NCBI GenBank assembly: GCA_050290245.1
Contig: JBNKHH010000058.1
Span: forward strand, 1-35,182
Source: JBNKHH01 sp050290245
GTDB taxonomy: Bacteria > Pseudomonadota > Alphaproteobacteria > Rhodobacterales > Rhodobacteraceae
Direction: 5' to 3'
Length of the DNA: 35,182 nt
The position numbers were made by a program, and so were the translations under genes. Below, one piece after another: positions 8,048 to 16,978 of the stretch (position 1 is the stretch's first letter; each line of letters opens with the position of its first letter). The notes beneath the pieces were generated by a model. It had not been told where the DNA came from and did no database searches. It was given only the letters and a program-made list of their open reading frames with translations.

Positions 8048-9730
8048 TCATGTTGCAGCAGCGATGCAAGCGCGGGCCACTTTCGCCTTGTCCAGTTCCA
8101 GAGGATGACCCTCAATGTGCGATGGAATGTCCACATTTGCCATCTGAAGGATTGTGGCAGGCAGGTCCATTGCATGGCCGATGCTGTCGCTGCTCCAGCT
8201 CTGGGGAATACCTGCCCCCGCGGCCAGGACAAAGCCGTCGTGCCTGTGTGATCCGGCGCGATAATGGGGAACCGGTCCGATCCGCCCAAACTCTTTGCTC
8301 TCGACCACGTCCGTTGCGTACTCCTCCTGCCACAAGACGATAATGTCGGCGTCGGGAAGCTTGGGGTCGCGGTTGTTGCCGGCCTGGCGTGTGCGAATGA
8401 TTTCACGTGCCATCTTCTTGCCGGTCCGGGCGCAGGTTAGCGCGTTGATCTTTTGAACGATCTCGTCACAAACGGTGTCGTATTCGTCCGGCTCGACAAT
8501 TCCGTCGGGCTCCCGGCCCTTGAGATTCACACGGACATACCCTTCCGAGAAAGAAGGCAGTGCGAAGGCCTTCATCTTTGGCCAAAGCGGGGTGAACCAG
8601 GTGGCTGGTTCGAAGGCGACCGAGGTTCCCCGTTCCGCAAGCGTTACAGGCGGAATCAGGTCTGTCGTGCCTGAAACATCTTCGAAATAGGGTTCAAGAC
8701 GCGCGATGAGCTGGTTTGGCGTTATCTTGCGCATCATCTTCTGGAACAGCGACCCAGACTTGGTGTTCCAGACGTGCCGTTCCCAGAATTTCCAGTCCAT
8801 GTCGACGATGGGATCAGACAGCGGAGCACCGTACTCGCCGGCAGCCAGGGCCGTTTTCCCGGGGAAAGAGTAGCGATACATAAGCTCGGGCAGGAAAGTC
8901 GCGCTTGGCAAATCCATGGTATTTGCGCCCATGCCGTGGGCCGAGAAGACTATGACCGTGGCATCGTCCGGCGCTGCTTCAAGAATACGCCCGATCGCCT
9001 TGTCCATGCCCTGGAAGGTCGTCAGCATCGGGTCGTGGTCGACTTTCGGGCGTAGCTGTTCGTAAAGCGGGTGATCTTTCTGACTGAGTTGCCAGAAATT
9101 GTGACCTGCCGAATGGGCTTCGCCGAATACTGTCATGAACAGGTCCCAGGGTTCCTGTTTCAGAAGGTCGTGACAGATTTCACCTCGCCGCCTGATCCCT
9201 TCCAGCAAACCGTCTTCCAACGAAAGAGTGGTCTTGATGTCGGTGCAGACCGCAAAGTCCCTGTCCAGTAAGGGATGGACGCCATAGCGCTCAACGATAT
9301 CGGAATACAGATTGGTTGGCAGGGATTCCCGCGGCACCTGCGCAGAATGGGCCCCCCACGCCGATATCTGGATGCCGTTGACCCGGGGGTCGATCCTGAC
9401 TTGCGGCACGTCGAAGATAGCGCATTTGAGATCGGGGTTCACATAGAAGGGAGGAAATTCCTCGTAATCGAAAGCCGCTTGCGTGGTGACATCATAGCTG
9501 CCTTCGATGAACTTGAGCGGTGACCAGTAGCCGGTGGTCGAGGGCGCGCATCCGGTTGCAAAGGTCGTCCAGGGTGTTTCGGCGCTGAAAGCTTCGAAAT
9601 TCTCCAGTCGCCCATAAGTGCCGCGATCGCGCAGCCCCGCCAGAACCGGCAATTCCCCGTTGTTGATCCATTCTTCGATTACATGCGGGTCAGCGGAATC
9701 CAATCCGATCACAATTACAGGATTCGTCAT
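8048..9730 (-). CDS. Alkaline phosphatase superfamily / type I phosphodiesterase-like protein
   Basis: A 560-residue protein of the type I phosphodiesterase/nucleotide pyrophosphatase fold. The opening VIVIGLDSADPHVIEEW gives metal ligand D11. ETPWTTFATG at 51-60 holds the expected nucleophile Thr. GEAHSAGHNFW at about 203-213 and YRAGSHRHDG near the C-terminus give His ligands. The second metal motif, normally SDHG, reads SAHGMG at 263-268, and the usual Asp before the GH motif appears as Glu, so the metal site is altered. No signal peptide is visible, so it is probably cytoplasmic. The start at 9730 is preceded by GGGGTGA; an open frame runs to an ATG at 9904 without family similarity. It may act on a phosphorylated or lipid-linked sugar intermediate; this is inferred from context only. 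Confidence 0.85.
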   Translation of the reverse strand: MTNPVIVIGLDSADPHVIEEWINNGELPVLAGLRDRGTYGRLENFEAFSAETPWTTFATGCAPSTTGYWSPLKFIEGSYDVTTQAAFDYEEFPPFYVNPDLKCAIFDVPQVRIDPRVNGIQISAWGAHSAQVPRESLPTNLYSDIVERYGVHPLLDRDFAVCTDIKTTLSLEDGLLEGIRRRGEICHDLLKQEPWDLFMTVFGEAHSAGHNFWQLSQKDHPLYEQLRPKVDHDPMLTTFQGMDKAIGRILEAAPDDATVIVFSAHGMGANTMDLPSATFLPELMYRYSFPGKTALAAGEYGAPLSDPIVDMDWKFWERHVWNTKSGSLFQKMMRKITPNQLIARLEPYFEDVSGTTDLIPPVTLAERGTSVAFEPATWFTPLWPKMKAFALPSFSEGYVRVNLKGREPDGIVEPDEYDTVCDEIVQKINALTCARTGKKMAREIIRTRQAGNNRDPKLPDADIIVLWQEEYATDVVESKEFGRIGPVPHYRAGSHRHDGFVLAAGAGIPQSWSSDSIGHAMDLPATILQMANVDIPSHIEGHPLELDKAKVARACIAAAT

Positions 9731-10120
9731 TTTTTCACCCCAATTACTTGCCGGTCGAACCAGCAGACTCTTTCCAAACCAAGATAAATCAGAGGGGAGG
9801 TCCTGAACTGTTTCTATTGTGGCAATAGAGAGGGTGGTATTCGGCAAGCTGCCCAATAAAATCCAGCGAAGTTTTCCTGCGGCATACCCTGACGCGGTGA
9901 ACATTCAGATTCACCACCTTGGGATTTGCAAAGCGACACCTTACTTCAACTAATTGAAAAGAAGTAATATAATGTCGCATCAGTCATTTCAGACTCTCAC
10001 TCGTCGAACTCGCACTGGTCCCCTTCTAAACCCACACTCCCTCACGACATATCACTCTCAAACTATACCGGGATACGCTTCTAAAGTGAACGGGATTTTG
10101 CTAGGAGATGCGCAAGTGGG
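9731..10120. promoter_or_regulatory. Low-GC divergent intergenic region with promoter-like sequence
   Basis: These 390 bases between two diverging genes are clearly poorer in GC than their surroundings, especially 9940-10080. They include the inverted repeat TTCAA-ctaa-TTGAA at 9945-9958, followed by TATAAT at 9968-9973, a perfect -10 consensus. A matching -35 is weak. The layout would place a repeat-binding regulator just upstream of or over the -35 of the plus-strand glycosyltransferase. No gene is seen in the stretch. Confidence 0.4.
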
Positions 10121-11254
10121 ATGATTTGCCGCGCGGGCAAAAGCAGTATGTTCCCAAATAGGACTGCGGGATTCAGCTTCTTGGAAAACCAACTCAAAGT
10201 GGGGTTTTTGTGCCCACATGATCCTTTCGACCAAAGAACGTTTTCCGGGACGTCCTACTATGCGTTCCGCGCCCTTGAGGCGGCATCGGGTGTTTCTCTG
10301 CGGGTTCTTGGCCCGTTTCGTCCGAAGAGACACAGGCGCATGTTTTCAAAATGGATGCCACGGCGTCAGTTGAACGTCCAAAAGCTTGATCTCGACGGGC
10401 TGGACGCGGTGGTCGGTCTGGTCGCGACCCGGTATATTGCGGCGTTGCTGCCCCGGGGAGGCGCCTCTTTCATCCATGTCACCGACTCGACGCCGTCCTT
10501 TCAGAGAGACTTTTACGGTCGCGATGTTCCGGCCGAAGCGGATGCTGCCGAGGCGCTCGTGATCCGCGGGGTGGATCGGGTCGTGTATTCGTCGCATTTC
10601 ATGGCCGAGCGAGCCTGCGAAGAGTTCAAAGTGCCGGCAGAGCGGTGTTCCGTGGTCCCATTCGGGGTAAATTTGGAGGATCTTCCTTCCCGGCTGCCGA
10701 CCAAGTCGCCGTTTGCGCCTCTCAAACTCTTGCACGTCACCACGGACTGGACGCGCAAGGGGGGGGACGTCGTCGTTCAGGTACTCGAGCGGCTGGAACG
10801 GGACGGAATGAATGTCGAGCTGACTGTCGTGGGGGCGGCACCGGCCGAACTTGCCCGTCATCCCAGCGTGCATTTGACCGGCTATCTGGACAAGAACAGC
10901 GCTGCCGGCCTGGCCCGCTTGCGCAAGCTTTTCAGTGAGGCGCATCTGTTCTTGTTGCCGACACGTGCGGATTGCACACCCATGGTCGTGGCCGAGGCCA
11001 ATGCCTATGGTACGCCGGTTCTCATCGCCGAGACCGGAGGTGTTGCAACGCTGATGGACGAGGGGCGGAACGGGCGAATGCTCCCATCGGTCGACCCTGA
11101 TGTCTGGGTCGATGCCTTGCACGGGGTGATCCGTAACCGGGAGGAATACACGGCCCTTTCGGCGTCCAGCTTTGCCCATGCGCACCAGCGTCTGTCCTGG
11201 TCTGCATGGGCGCGTGACATCGTGGAGATCGTCAGAGAGGTTCGCGAGGGATAG
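10121..11254 (+). CDS. GT4 family glycosyltransferase
   Basis: A GT-B glycosyltransferase of up to 377 residues. The N-terminal domain begins with VGFLCPHDPFDQRTFSGTS, the glycine-rich acceptor-side loop. The C-terminal donor domain begins at LKLLHVTTDWTRKGG and contains LFLLPTRADCTPMVVAE, the place of the E-x7-E motif; here the first Glu is Asp. The start is uncertain. The ATG at 10121 has AGGAG about 13 bases upstream, which is long. An ATG at 10148 or GTG at 10199 would open closer to the first beta-strand. It probably adds one sugar to the repeat unit on the cytoplasmic side. It precedes the small spike-base-like gene by 95 bases. Confidence 0.85.
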   Translation: MICRAGKSSMFPNRTAGFSFLENQLKVGFLCPHDPFDQRTFSGTSYYAFRALEAASGVSLRVLGPFRPKRHRRMFSKWMPRRQLNVQKLDLDGLDAVVGLVATRYIAALLPRGGASFIHVTDSTPSFQRDFYGRDVPAEADAAEALVIRGVDRVVYSSHFMAERACEEFKVPAERCSVVPFGVNLEDLPSRLPTKSPFAPLKLLHVTTDWTRKGGDVVVQVLERLERDGMNVELTVVGAAPAELARHPSVHLTGYLDKNSAAGLARLRKLFSEAHLFLLPTRADCTPMVVAEANAYGTPVLIAETGGVATLMDEGRNGRMLPSVDPDVWVDALHGVIRNREEYTALSASSFAHAHQRLSWSAWARDIVEIVREVREG

Positions 11255-11349
11255 GTGTTGCAGGGTGGCAATTCACGCGTACGCCGTGTTCACCGCGTGG
11301 AAATGGCAGCGGCGCTACTTCTGCTGAGACTGAACCCAGGAGAGTTGCA

Positions 11350-11610
11350 ATGACCGATGTTTTTTCCGATCGCATGCGCCGCCCGACCGATCCAGCCGTT
11401 ACGCTTTTCGACATCATGCCGGACGACAACGCCGATCTCGCCCATGTGACGATTGCGCTTAACGTGGCGACGCCGGGAACCGTCCGGGTCACGACTGTGG
11501 ACGGTTCGGTTTCAGATGTCACCCTGGCTCCGGGAAATGCTTTTCCGCTGCGGGCGCGCCGAGTATGGCTGACCGGAACAAGCGCAACAGGGATTCGGGG
11601 CCTGGCATGA
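11350..11610 (+). CDS. Small spike base protein, RCAP_Rcc01079 (GhsA)-like
   Basis: An 86-residue protein with an AGGAG-type ribosome site (CAGGAGAG) just upstream of the ATG at 11350. It reads as a compact all-beta protein: a polar N-terminus, then PDDNADL, then ALNVATPGTVRVTTVDGS, VTLAPGNAFPLRARRVWLTG and a terminal TSATGIRGL. This order closely matches my memory of the spike base protein family named after R. capsulatus rcc01079, the base of the GTA head spikes. It has no signal peptide or membrane segment. In R. capsulatus the spike genes are associated with capsule genes, and the spikes bind capsule. A cluster-specific polysaccharide-binding role is therefore inferred. It lies between two glycosyltransferase genes on the same strand. 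Confidence 0.7.
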   Translation: MTDVFSDRMRRPTDPAVTLFDIMPDDNADLAHVTIALNVATPGTVRVTTVDGSVSDVTLAPGNAFPLRARRVWLTGTSATGIRGLA

Positions 11611-11688
11611 GACCTGGGGAGCACGTCTTGCTCTAGAAAGGTCGGGCCCGGCTTGTCTTCGTGCAGCGCATCAAACATGAGAGCTGCC

Positions 11689-12642
11689 ATGCCAGTTGCT
11701 TCAACAGATCGCCGTTATCTCGTTATCTCGCCATGCCGGAACGAAGCCGGTTTCATGCGGCGCACGCTGGACAGCATGGTGGGGCAGACTCTGCGTCCTG
11801 CGCTTTGGGTGATCGTGGACGACGGCTCGACGGATGCCACGCCCGAGATCCTTGCCGACTATGCGCAAAAGCATGACTGGATTCGTGTCGTGGCCAAGCC
11901 GGACCGCGGGCACCGGGCTGTCGGGCCGGGGGTCATCGAGGCATTTTATGCCGGTTTAGAGACTGTTTCAGATGATATTCCCTATCTTTGCAAGCTTGAT
12001 CTCGATCTGGATCTGCCGCCTCGGTATTTCGAAACACTTGTCGAGAGGATGGAGGCGGACCCCCGGATCGGGACCTGTTCGGGCAAGCCCTATGTCATGC
12101 GGGGCGGCAGTCTGGTTTCCGAGCGGCGCGGCGACGAGATGTCGGTCGGCATGACCAAGTTCTACCGACGGGCCTGCTTTGATGCGATCGGCGGGTTCGT
12201 GCGCGAGGTGATGTGGGATGCGATCGACTGCCACAAGGCACGTCAGCTTGGCTGGAAAGCGGTCAGTTGGGATCACCCGGATCTCAACTTCGAACATCTC
12301 AGGCCCATGGGGTCGTCCCAGCAAAGCATCTATACCGGTCGCCGCCGCCACGGGTTTGGCCAGTATTTCATGGGAACCGATCCCCTTTATTTCTTTGCGA
12401 CCGCAGTTTTTCGTGCATTGGAACCGCCCTATGTTCTGGGCGGCCTGGCGATGTTGCAGGGCTATTTAGGCGCTTGGCTGCGTGGTGAGAAGCAACTGGA
12501 CGATCCGGAATTGCGGGCCTTTATCCGGGCCTATCAGCGCCGTGCATTGCGGGTTGGGCGCGCGCAGGCGGTCACTGAGATAGAAGCCGATCGGGCAATG
12601 CTCTGGGAAGCTTCCGGAAGAGACGGAAAAGTCAGTCGATAA
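11689..12642 (+). CDS. GT2 family glycosyltransferase
   Basis: A 317-residue GT-A enzyme. The nucleotide-binding N-terminus is LVISPCRNEAGFMRRTL, followed by VIVDDGSTDATPEIL (DDGSTD at 44-49) and the acidic metal/donor motif KLDLDLDLPP (103-108). The acceptor-side region carries MWDAIDCHKARQLGW. The C-terminal part (about 215-275) has only weakly hydrophobic segments. The start at 11689 is preferred because GAGAG precedes it and the protein then begins just before the first strand; in-frame ATGs at 11653 and 11677 are alternatives. It transfers one sugar of the repeat unit; donor unknown. Its end overlaps the converging CapK-like gene by 11 bases. Confidence 0.85.
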   Translation: MPVASTDRRYLVISPCRNEAGFMRRTLDSMVGQTLRPALWVIVDDGSTDATPEILADYAQKHDWIRVVAKPDRGHRAVGPGVIEAFYAGLETVSDDIPYLCKLDLDLDLPPRYFETLVERMEADPRIGTCSGKPYVMRGGSLVSERRGDEMSVGMTKFYRRACFDAIGGFVREVMWDAIDCHKARQLGWKAVSWDHPDLNFEHLRPMGSSQQSIYTGRRRHGFGQYFMGTDPLYFFATAVFRALEPPYVLGGLAMLQGYLGAWLRGEKQLDDPELRAFIRAYQRRALRVGRAQAVTEIEADRAMLWEASGRDGKVSR

Positions 12643-13981
12643 GCCGCCGGATGGCAAGCTGTTTTCCGGCCGGCGTCTTCGGAATGGTGTCAACCTGGGT
12701 CCAGAAGATTTCACAGGCTCCGCCCATGACTTTTCGGATCTGATCTGTGATCTCTTCCTTCTCGGTATCGTTCAATGATCCTTGAAGCTTGTAGAGCACC
12801 TCGATCTCGTCGATTTTTTTCTGGATGATCTGGAATTCATCGATCCATTCGCGGAAATAGAAAATATTCGTGAAAAAATGGCCGTCGATCAGCTTGCCGG
12901 ACTTGGTCTTGAAATGCTCGGCGGTCTTGCCCGCAATGCGCTGGAAGGTTGGCAGTTGCAGGCCTGCGAGGCTGCTCCGCGGCCCCAGAACCGCCCGATC
13001 GCCGATGTCGTAGCGAATGAGTGGCATGGCATAGTTCTGTAAGGTGGTCACTAAAACCCGACCTTCTTCTCCAACTGAAACGTGGCGGTTGTCATCATCT
13101 ACGATTTCGACGAAGGCAAAAAAATCAAAGATGTAAATCTTTCCGTCTTTTGCTTCCCAACTGACCGGACCGACTTCGCGCGACCCATAATGGTTGCAGA
13201 TCTGACAGCCCAGTACGGATTCGATCATTTCGCGCATATGGGGATAGCAGGTTTGTGCGGTCAGAAGCGCGGCCTTGGGGGATCGCCGGACAGAGAGCCC
13301 GTTATCGTGAATGAATTTGGCCAATTGGTAAACTGATCCGGCATAGCCGAATATGAACTCAGGTTTCTGGCTGTTCAGGGTTCGAACGCAGTCTTCGAGT
13401 TTTTCGCGCGTGAAATTGAAGGTGTTATAGGTTGTTGTTTTTTTCCCCATTGCACGAAGGAGACTATCCCTGACATGCCCCTTGAGCGTTTTGTGTTGGG
13501 GCTCTTGCAGGGCTTCCTGTGCCGATCCCCAAAGGATGAGTTGGTTGGTATATGGCGCACCGTAACAGAGTTCGCCGGCATAGAGCTCAAGCGCATGAGC
13601 CGTCGAGGCATGGCGATCATCTTGGATTACCCGGATCGGCTTGCCCGTTGACCCCCCGGAAGGGGCTTCCCAATGATGCCGCTCCGAAAGCGTGGGATCT
13701 TTCAACTGCTCGAAATTTGTGCGGATCAGGTCCTTTGTCAGAGGTGGAAAGCCTTCAAGCGTTTCCGGCGTCAGGGGGGCGACTGTTGCATGCAGGTTTC
13801 GATAGTAAGGTATGGTTTCGCGCGCATATCTCAGAAGGTCACGAAGACTGTCCTCCGCCGAGGGGAACTGGCCGGTCTGCATTGCCAAAAGGTATTGGTT
13901 GATGCGCTTTTGTGAGGCCGAGACATGTTTGGGCGCTACATGGTCTCGGATGGTATCAAAGACTTTCCCCAGAAAATTCAT
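12632..13981 (-). CDS. CapK/PaaK-like adenylate-forming enzyme (phenylacetate-CoA ligase family)
   Basis: A 449-residue member of the phenylacetate-CoA ligase/CapK family. The ATP-binding loop reads SGGSTGKP at 108-115, the second motif NHYGSREVG at 263-271, and the later motif IRYDIGDRA lies near 330. Such enzymes activate a carboxylate as an acyl-adenylate; capsule-locus members are thought to help decorate the polymer with acyl or amino-acid groups. It follows the AsnB-type gene by 10 bases and is last in a four-gene minus-strand operon, so a joint amide-forming step is plausible but inferred. The start at 13981 is chosen because the upstream part of the frame overlaps the end of the preceding gene. 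Confidence 0.85.
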   Translation of the reverse strand: MNFLGKVFDTIRDHVAPKHVSASQKRINQYLLAMQTGQFPSAEDSLRDLLRYARETIPYYRNLHATVAPLTPETLEGFPPLTKDLIRTNFEQLKDPTLSERHHWEAPSGGSTGKPIRVIQDDRHASTAHALELYAGELCYGAPYTNQLILWGSAQEALQEPQHKTLKGHVRDSLLRAMGKKTTTYNTFNFTREKLEDCVRTLNSQKPEFIFGYAGSVYQLAKFIHDNGLSVRRSPKAALLTAQTCYPHMREMIESVLGCQICNHYGSREVGPVSWEAKDGKIYIFDFFAFVEIVDDDNRHVSVGEEGRVLVTTLQNYAMPLIRYDIGDRAVLGPRSSLAGLQLPTFQRIAGKTAEHFKTKSGKLIDGHFFTNIFYFREWIDEFQIIQKKIDEIEVLYKLQGSLNDTEKEEITDQIRKVMGGACEIFWTQVDTIPKTPAGKQLAIRRLID

Positions 13982-13991
13982 TGGCGGTACC

Positions 13992-16022
13992 CTATTGGTT
14001 GGCCGGTTTTGCGAGGGCTTGCGACGATGCCGGCCACAGCCGATTGCTTCCATGTTGCGGCGGTTCCAATCGCGCACCACCGCCCTCCACCCAGGCCTGG
14101 AACATCAGGACCGGCCAGAGCTGCAGACCCCAGTTCGCGCGTCCCGACAGGTGATCGGTCCAGTGACGTGTGATCACATCTGGATCGAACCACCCTTCCC
14201 GGTTTAGCCGGTCACGATCCAGAAGCGCAGCCGCCCAATCCCTCAATGGCCCCCGCAACCAGAGGCCGATAGGCACTTCGAAGCCCATCTTCGGACGATC
14301 GATAAGCGCTTGAGGCACATGGCGGTAGAGAACCTGTCGCAGGATCCATTTGGACATTCCGTCCCGGTGCTTGAGATCCAGCGGCAGGCTCCAGGCAAAC
14401 TCGGCCACGCGGTGATCAAGGAAGGGCGCGCGGCTTTCCAGCGAAACCGCCATTGTGGCGCGATCAACCTTTGCCAGAATATCGTCGGGCAGATAGCTGA
14501 TCATGTCGAGCTGCATCATCCGCTCGATGTTCGTCAGGTTGCCCCTCGGCGGCAGATGCGCATCCAGATTGGTTCCGGGCGGCATCGCGCCCGGAACGGC
14601 AGCCAGCGGAAAGCGCCAGCGCGATACCAGTTTGCGGTGCAGATCGTCCACATCCTTGCTGCCGAGATAATCGGCCAGCCGACGAATGCGTTGTCCGTTC
14701 GGCTCTTTCCCCTGGAGCGTGGGGCGCAGAGGGTCCAGAATCCTGTCCCACGCGCCTCGCGGCATCGCCCGTATCCCGGCCGCCACTCCGCGGCGCAACG
14801 CATGGGGCAGTCGCCCTGCCCTGTCCAAAAGCGCGCCCCCCTGAGCATAGCGATCATACCCGGCGAACAATTCGTCCCCGCCATCTCCGGACAAGGCCAC
14901 GGTGACATGTTCGCGGGCAAGTTTCGCGACCAGATAGGTGGGGATTTGAGAGCTGTCGGCCTGGGGTTCATCGTACATGTCGGGCAACATGGGAACCACC
15001 GAAAGCAGTGTTTCCTCATCCACATAGAGATCGGTATGGTGGGTTCCCAGGTGTTGGGCCACGGCGCGGGCGTGTTCGGCTTCGTTGTAGCGTTCTTCGT
15101 GAAATCCGATCGAGAAGGTATGCACCGGCTGGTCCGAGAGCCGCTGCATCAGCGCGACGACGGTCGAGCTGTCGATTCCACCCGACAGAAAGGCGCCAAG
15201 CGGAACGTCCGACATCATCTGTTTGTCGACGACGTCCAGAAGCAGGGTTTCCAACTCGTTGATCGCGGTTTCCGGGTCGGTGTCGCGGCGCGGGGTGTCC
15301 GTGGCGATTTCGGCGGCATTCCAGTAGCGCTGCCGCTGAACAGACATCTCCCCGGCGTTCACTTCGAGAATCTCACCGGGAAGAAGTTTTGCCAGGCCGC
15401 GATAGATCGTGCGGTCTTCGCCCACGTGTCCGTGGCGCAGAAGTTCGGGCAGAACGTCCCGATTGACGTCGCCTTCAAAGGCGGGATGGGCGGCCAGCGC
15501 CTTGAGTTCGGAGCCGAACAGAAAGGTCCGTGCCGGGCCCCGGCCCTGCCAGCCGTAGTAAAGCGGCTTTTCCCCCAGCCGGTCGCGGGCCAGCGTAAGG
15601 CGGCGGGTCTTCCGGTCCCAAAGCGCAAGGGCGAACATGCCGGCCGAGCGGGACAGCGTGGCCTGCACCCCCCATGCCTCGATCCCCGCAAGAAGCGTTT
15701 CGGTGTCGGAATGGCCGCGCCAGTCCGGCGCCTGCCCCGCCGTCTCCAGCTCAGTGCGCAACGCGGCGTGATTGTAGATCTCGCCATTGTAGATCACCAC
15801 GAACCGCCCGCTGTGCGATGTCATGGGCTGGACCCCCGACGGTGTCAGATCGACGATGGCCAGGCGCAGGTGCCCGAAGGCGATCCCCGTCTCGGGGTCT
15901 GCCCAGTGACCGCGGCTGTCAGGGCCCCGATAGGCAATGGCCGAGGCCATGGCACTGACACGGGCCAGCATGTCGTCTTCGCCATCTCCGGGCCGGGCGA
16001 GATATCCCGTGATGCCGCACAT
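13992..16022 (-). CDS. asnB: AsnB-type glutamine-dependent amidotransferase / asparagine synthase
   Basis: A 676-residue protein with both halves of glutamine-hydrolysing asparagine synthetase. The N-terminal class II glutaminase has Cys2 as nucleophile (MCGITGY), the HLRLAIVDLT loop at 51-60 and YNGEIYNH at 78-85. The synthetase half has the pyrophosphate loop LSGGIDSST at 279-287 and ALSGDGGDELFAGYDRY, typical for the family. AsnB paralogues in exopolysaccharide/exosortase loci are thought to amidate carboxyl groups of the polymer rather than make asparagine, and the location favours that role. The extended Pro/Ser-rich tail after about residue 645 is unusual. Its ATG shares one base with the stop of the upstream deacetylase (TGATG), implying translational coupling. 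Confidence 0.92.
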   Translation of the reverse strand: MCGITGYLARPGDGEDDMLARVSAMASAIAYRGPDSRGHWADPETGIAFGHLRLAIVDLTPSGVQPMTSHSGRFVVIYNGEIYNHAALRTELETAGQAPDWRGHSDTETLLAGIEAWGVQATLSRSAGMFALALWDRKTRRLTLARDRLGEKPLYYGWQGRGPARTFLFGSELKALAAHPAFEGDVNRDVLPELLRHGHVGEDRTIYRGLAKLLPGEILEVNAGEMSVQRQRYWNAAEIATDTPRRDTDPETAINELETLLLDVVDKQMMSDVPLGAFLSGGIDSSTVVALMQRLSDQPVHTFSIGFHEERYNEAEHARAVAQHLGTHHTDLYVDEETLLSVVPMLPDMYDEPQADSSQIPTYLVAKLAREHVTVALSGDGGDELFAGYDRYAQGGALLDRAGRLPHALRRGVAAGIRAMPRGAWDRILDPLRPTLQGKEPNGQRIRRLADYLGSKDVDDLHRKLVSRWRFPLAAVPGAMPPGTNLDAHLPPRGNLTNIERMMQLDMISYLPDDILAKVDRATMAVSLESRAPFLDHRVAEFAWSLPLDLKHRDGMSKWILRQVLYRHVPQALIDRPKMGFEVPIGLWLRGPLRDWAAALLDRDRLNREGWFDPDVITRHWTDHLSGRANWGLQLWPVLMFQAWVEGGGARLEPPQHGSNRLWPASSQALAKPANQ

Positions 16023-16978
16023 CAGAGACCTGCCAGTCTTAGCCGGACGCGGTCTCGGCTGTCATACCGTCCGACGGAAATTCGTGGCAGGGCGAATGGA
16101 TCGGAGTCCCGGGCGGCGGGATGTTCGTCCAGGATGGTGGCCGAGGCAAAGCCCAGGTCCTGTATCATGGTGCAAAGGGCCGGTGTGAAATTGCCGTTCG
16201 GATAGGCGAAATGGCGAACCTCCTGCCCGGTCCAGCCCTGCAAGAGGCTCCGGGACCGAGCGGCACTTTCCCAGGCCGCCTCAGGCGGGATCTGGTCCAG
16301 CAACTCGTGACCGTGGCTGTGGGCGCCGATCGTGACCCCCGGGACAGTGGCAAGGTCTTGTAACTGCCCGATGCTCATGGGTCCCAGGGCGGGGCCCTCG
16401 GGGTGCGTCCCCTGGGCCGCGACCTGATCGGCCAGCGCGTCACGAAGTTCGGGGCGCGCGTCTTTCAGGGCTTGCAGGACCGATCCCAAGACGGCCCAAT
16501 GCGCCTTGCTGCCCGCTCCGGGCATGTGCCAGCGCCCAAGTCCGTCGATGGCGATCTCTCCCGGTCGCTGCAGCGCGTTCACCACCCTGTCGAACCAGAA
16601 CGGCCGGCCGGTTTCTATCTGCGAGGTCGCGACATAGACCGTGACCGGAACCGGGGTTTCGGCCAGAATTGGCCGCAGATGGACGAACAGTCCGACATCG
16701 CCGTCGTCAAATGTGATCACAGCTTGCGGGCGCCCGCTCCGAGGCGTGCCTGCCAACGCGTCGTCCAGGCTGACGATGTCGTAATACCGCTTCAGATCCG
16801 CAAGTTGCTCCCGGAAATCCGTGCAACGCACAACCGTCCAGCCGTCGATCCCCCCACGATCCGGGCCGAGCGTGTGGTAACATAGGATGGTCACCGGCGA
16901 ACCGGCCAGGGCCCGCTTGCGAAGAACGCCCCAGACTGGCGGCCGGGCAAGAGCCCGCACGGCAAGCTTGCGGATCAT
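16022..16978 (-). CDS. Polysaccharide deacetylase (NodB domain)
   Basis: A 318-residue protein with a NodB homology domain of the CE4 family. The catalytic and metal-binding Asp pair lies in ITFDDGD (T89 to G93), and the His pair in GAHSHGHELL (H220, H224). An N-terminal ILCYHTLG at 31-38 is common in this subfamily. No signal peptide is evident: the N-terminus is basic (MIRKLAVRALARPPVWGVLRK) with little hydrophobic core, so a cytoplasmic or membrane-associated enzyme is possible. It would remove N-acetyl groups from amino sugars of the lipid-linked repeat or polymer. Exosortase-linked loci often carry such a gene. Its ATG overlaps the stop of the upstream glycosyltransferase by four bases. 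Confidence 0.9.
   Translation of the reverse strand: MIRKLAVRALARPPVWGVLRKRALAGSPVTILCYHTLGPDRGGIDGWTVVRCTDFREQLADLKRYYDIVSLDDALAGTPRSGRPQAVITFDDGDVGLFVHLRPILAETPVPVTVYVATSQIETGRPFWFDRVVNALQRPGEIAIDGLGRWHMPGAGSKAHWAVLGSVLQALKDARPELRDALADQVAAQGTHPEGPALGPMSIGQLQDLATVPGVTIGAHSHGHELLDQIPPEAAWESAARSRSLLQGWTGQEVRHFAYPNGNFTPALCTMIQDLGFASATILDEHPAARDSDPFALPRISVGRYDSRDRVRLRLAGL

Noticed and set aside
14310..16205. Very long plus-strand open frame opposite the AsnB and deacetylase genes.
   Set aside because: The minus-strand proteins show complete catalytic motifs; the plus translation is low-complexity and unlike any family, a typical antisense frame in high-GC DNA.
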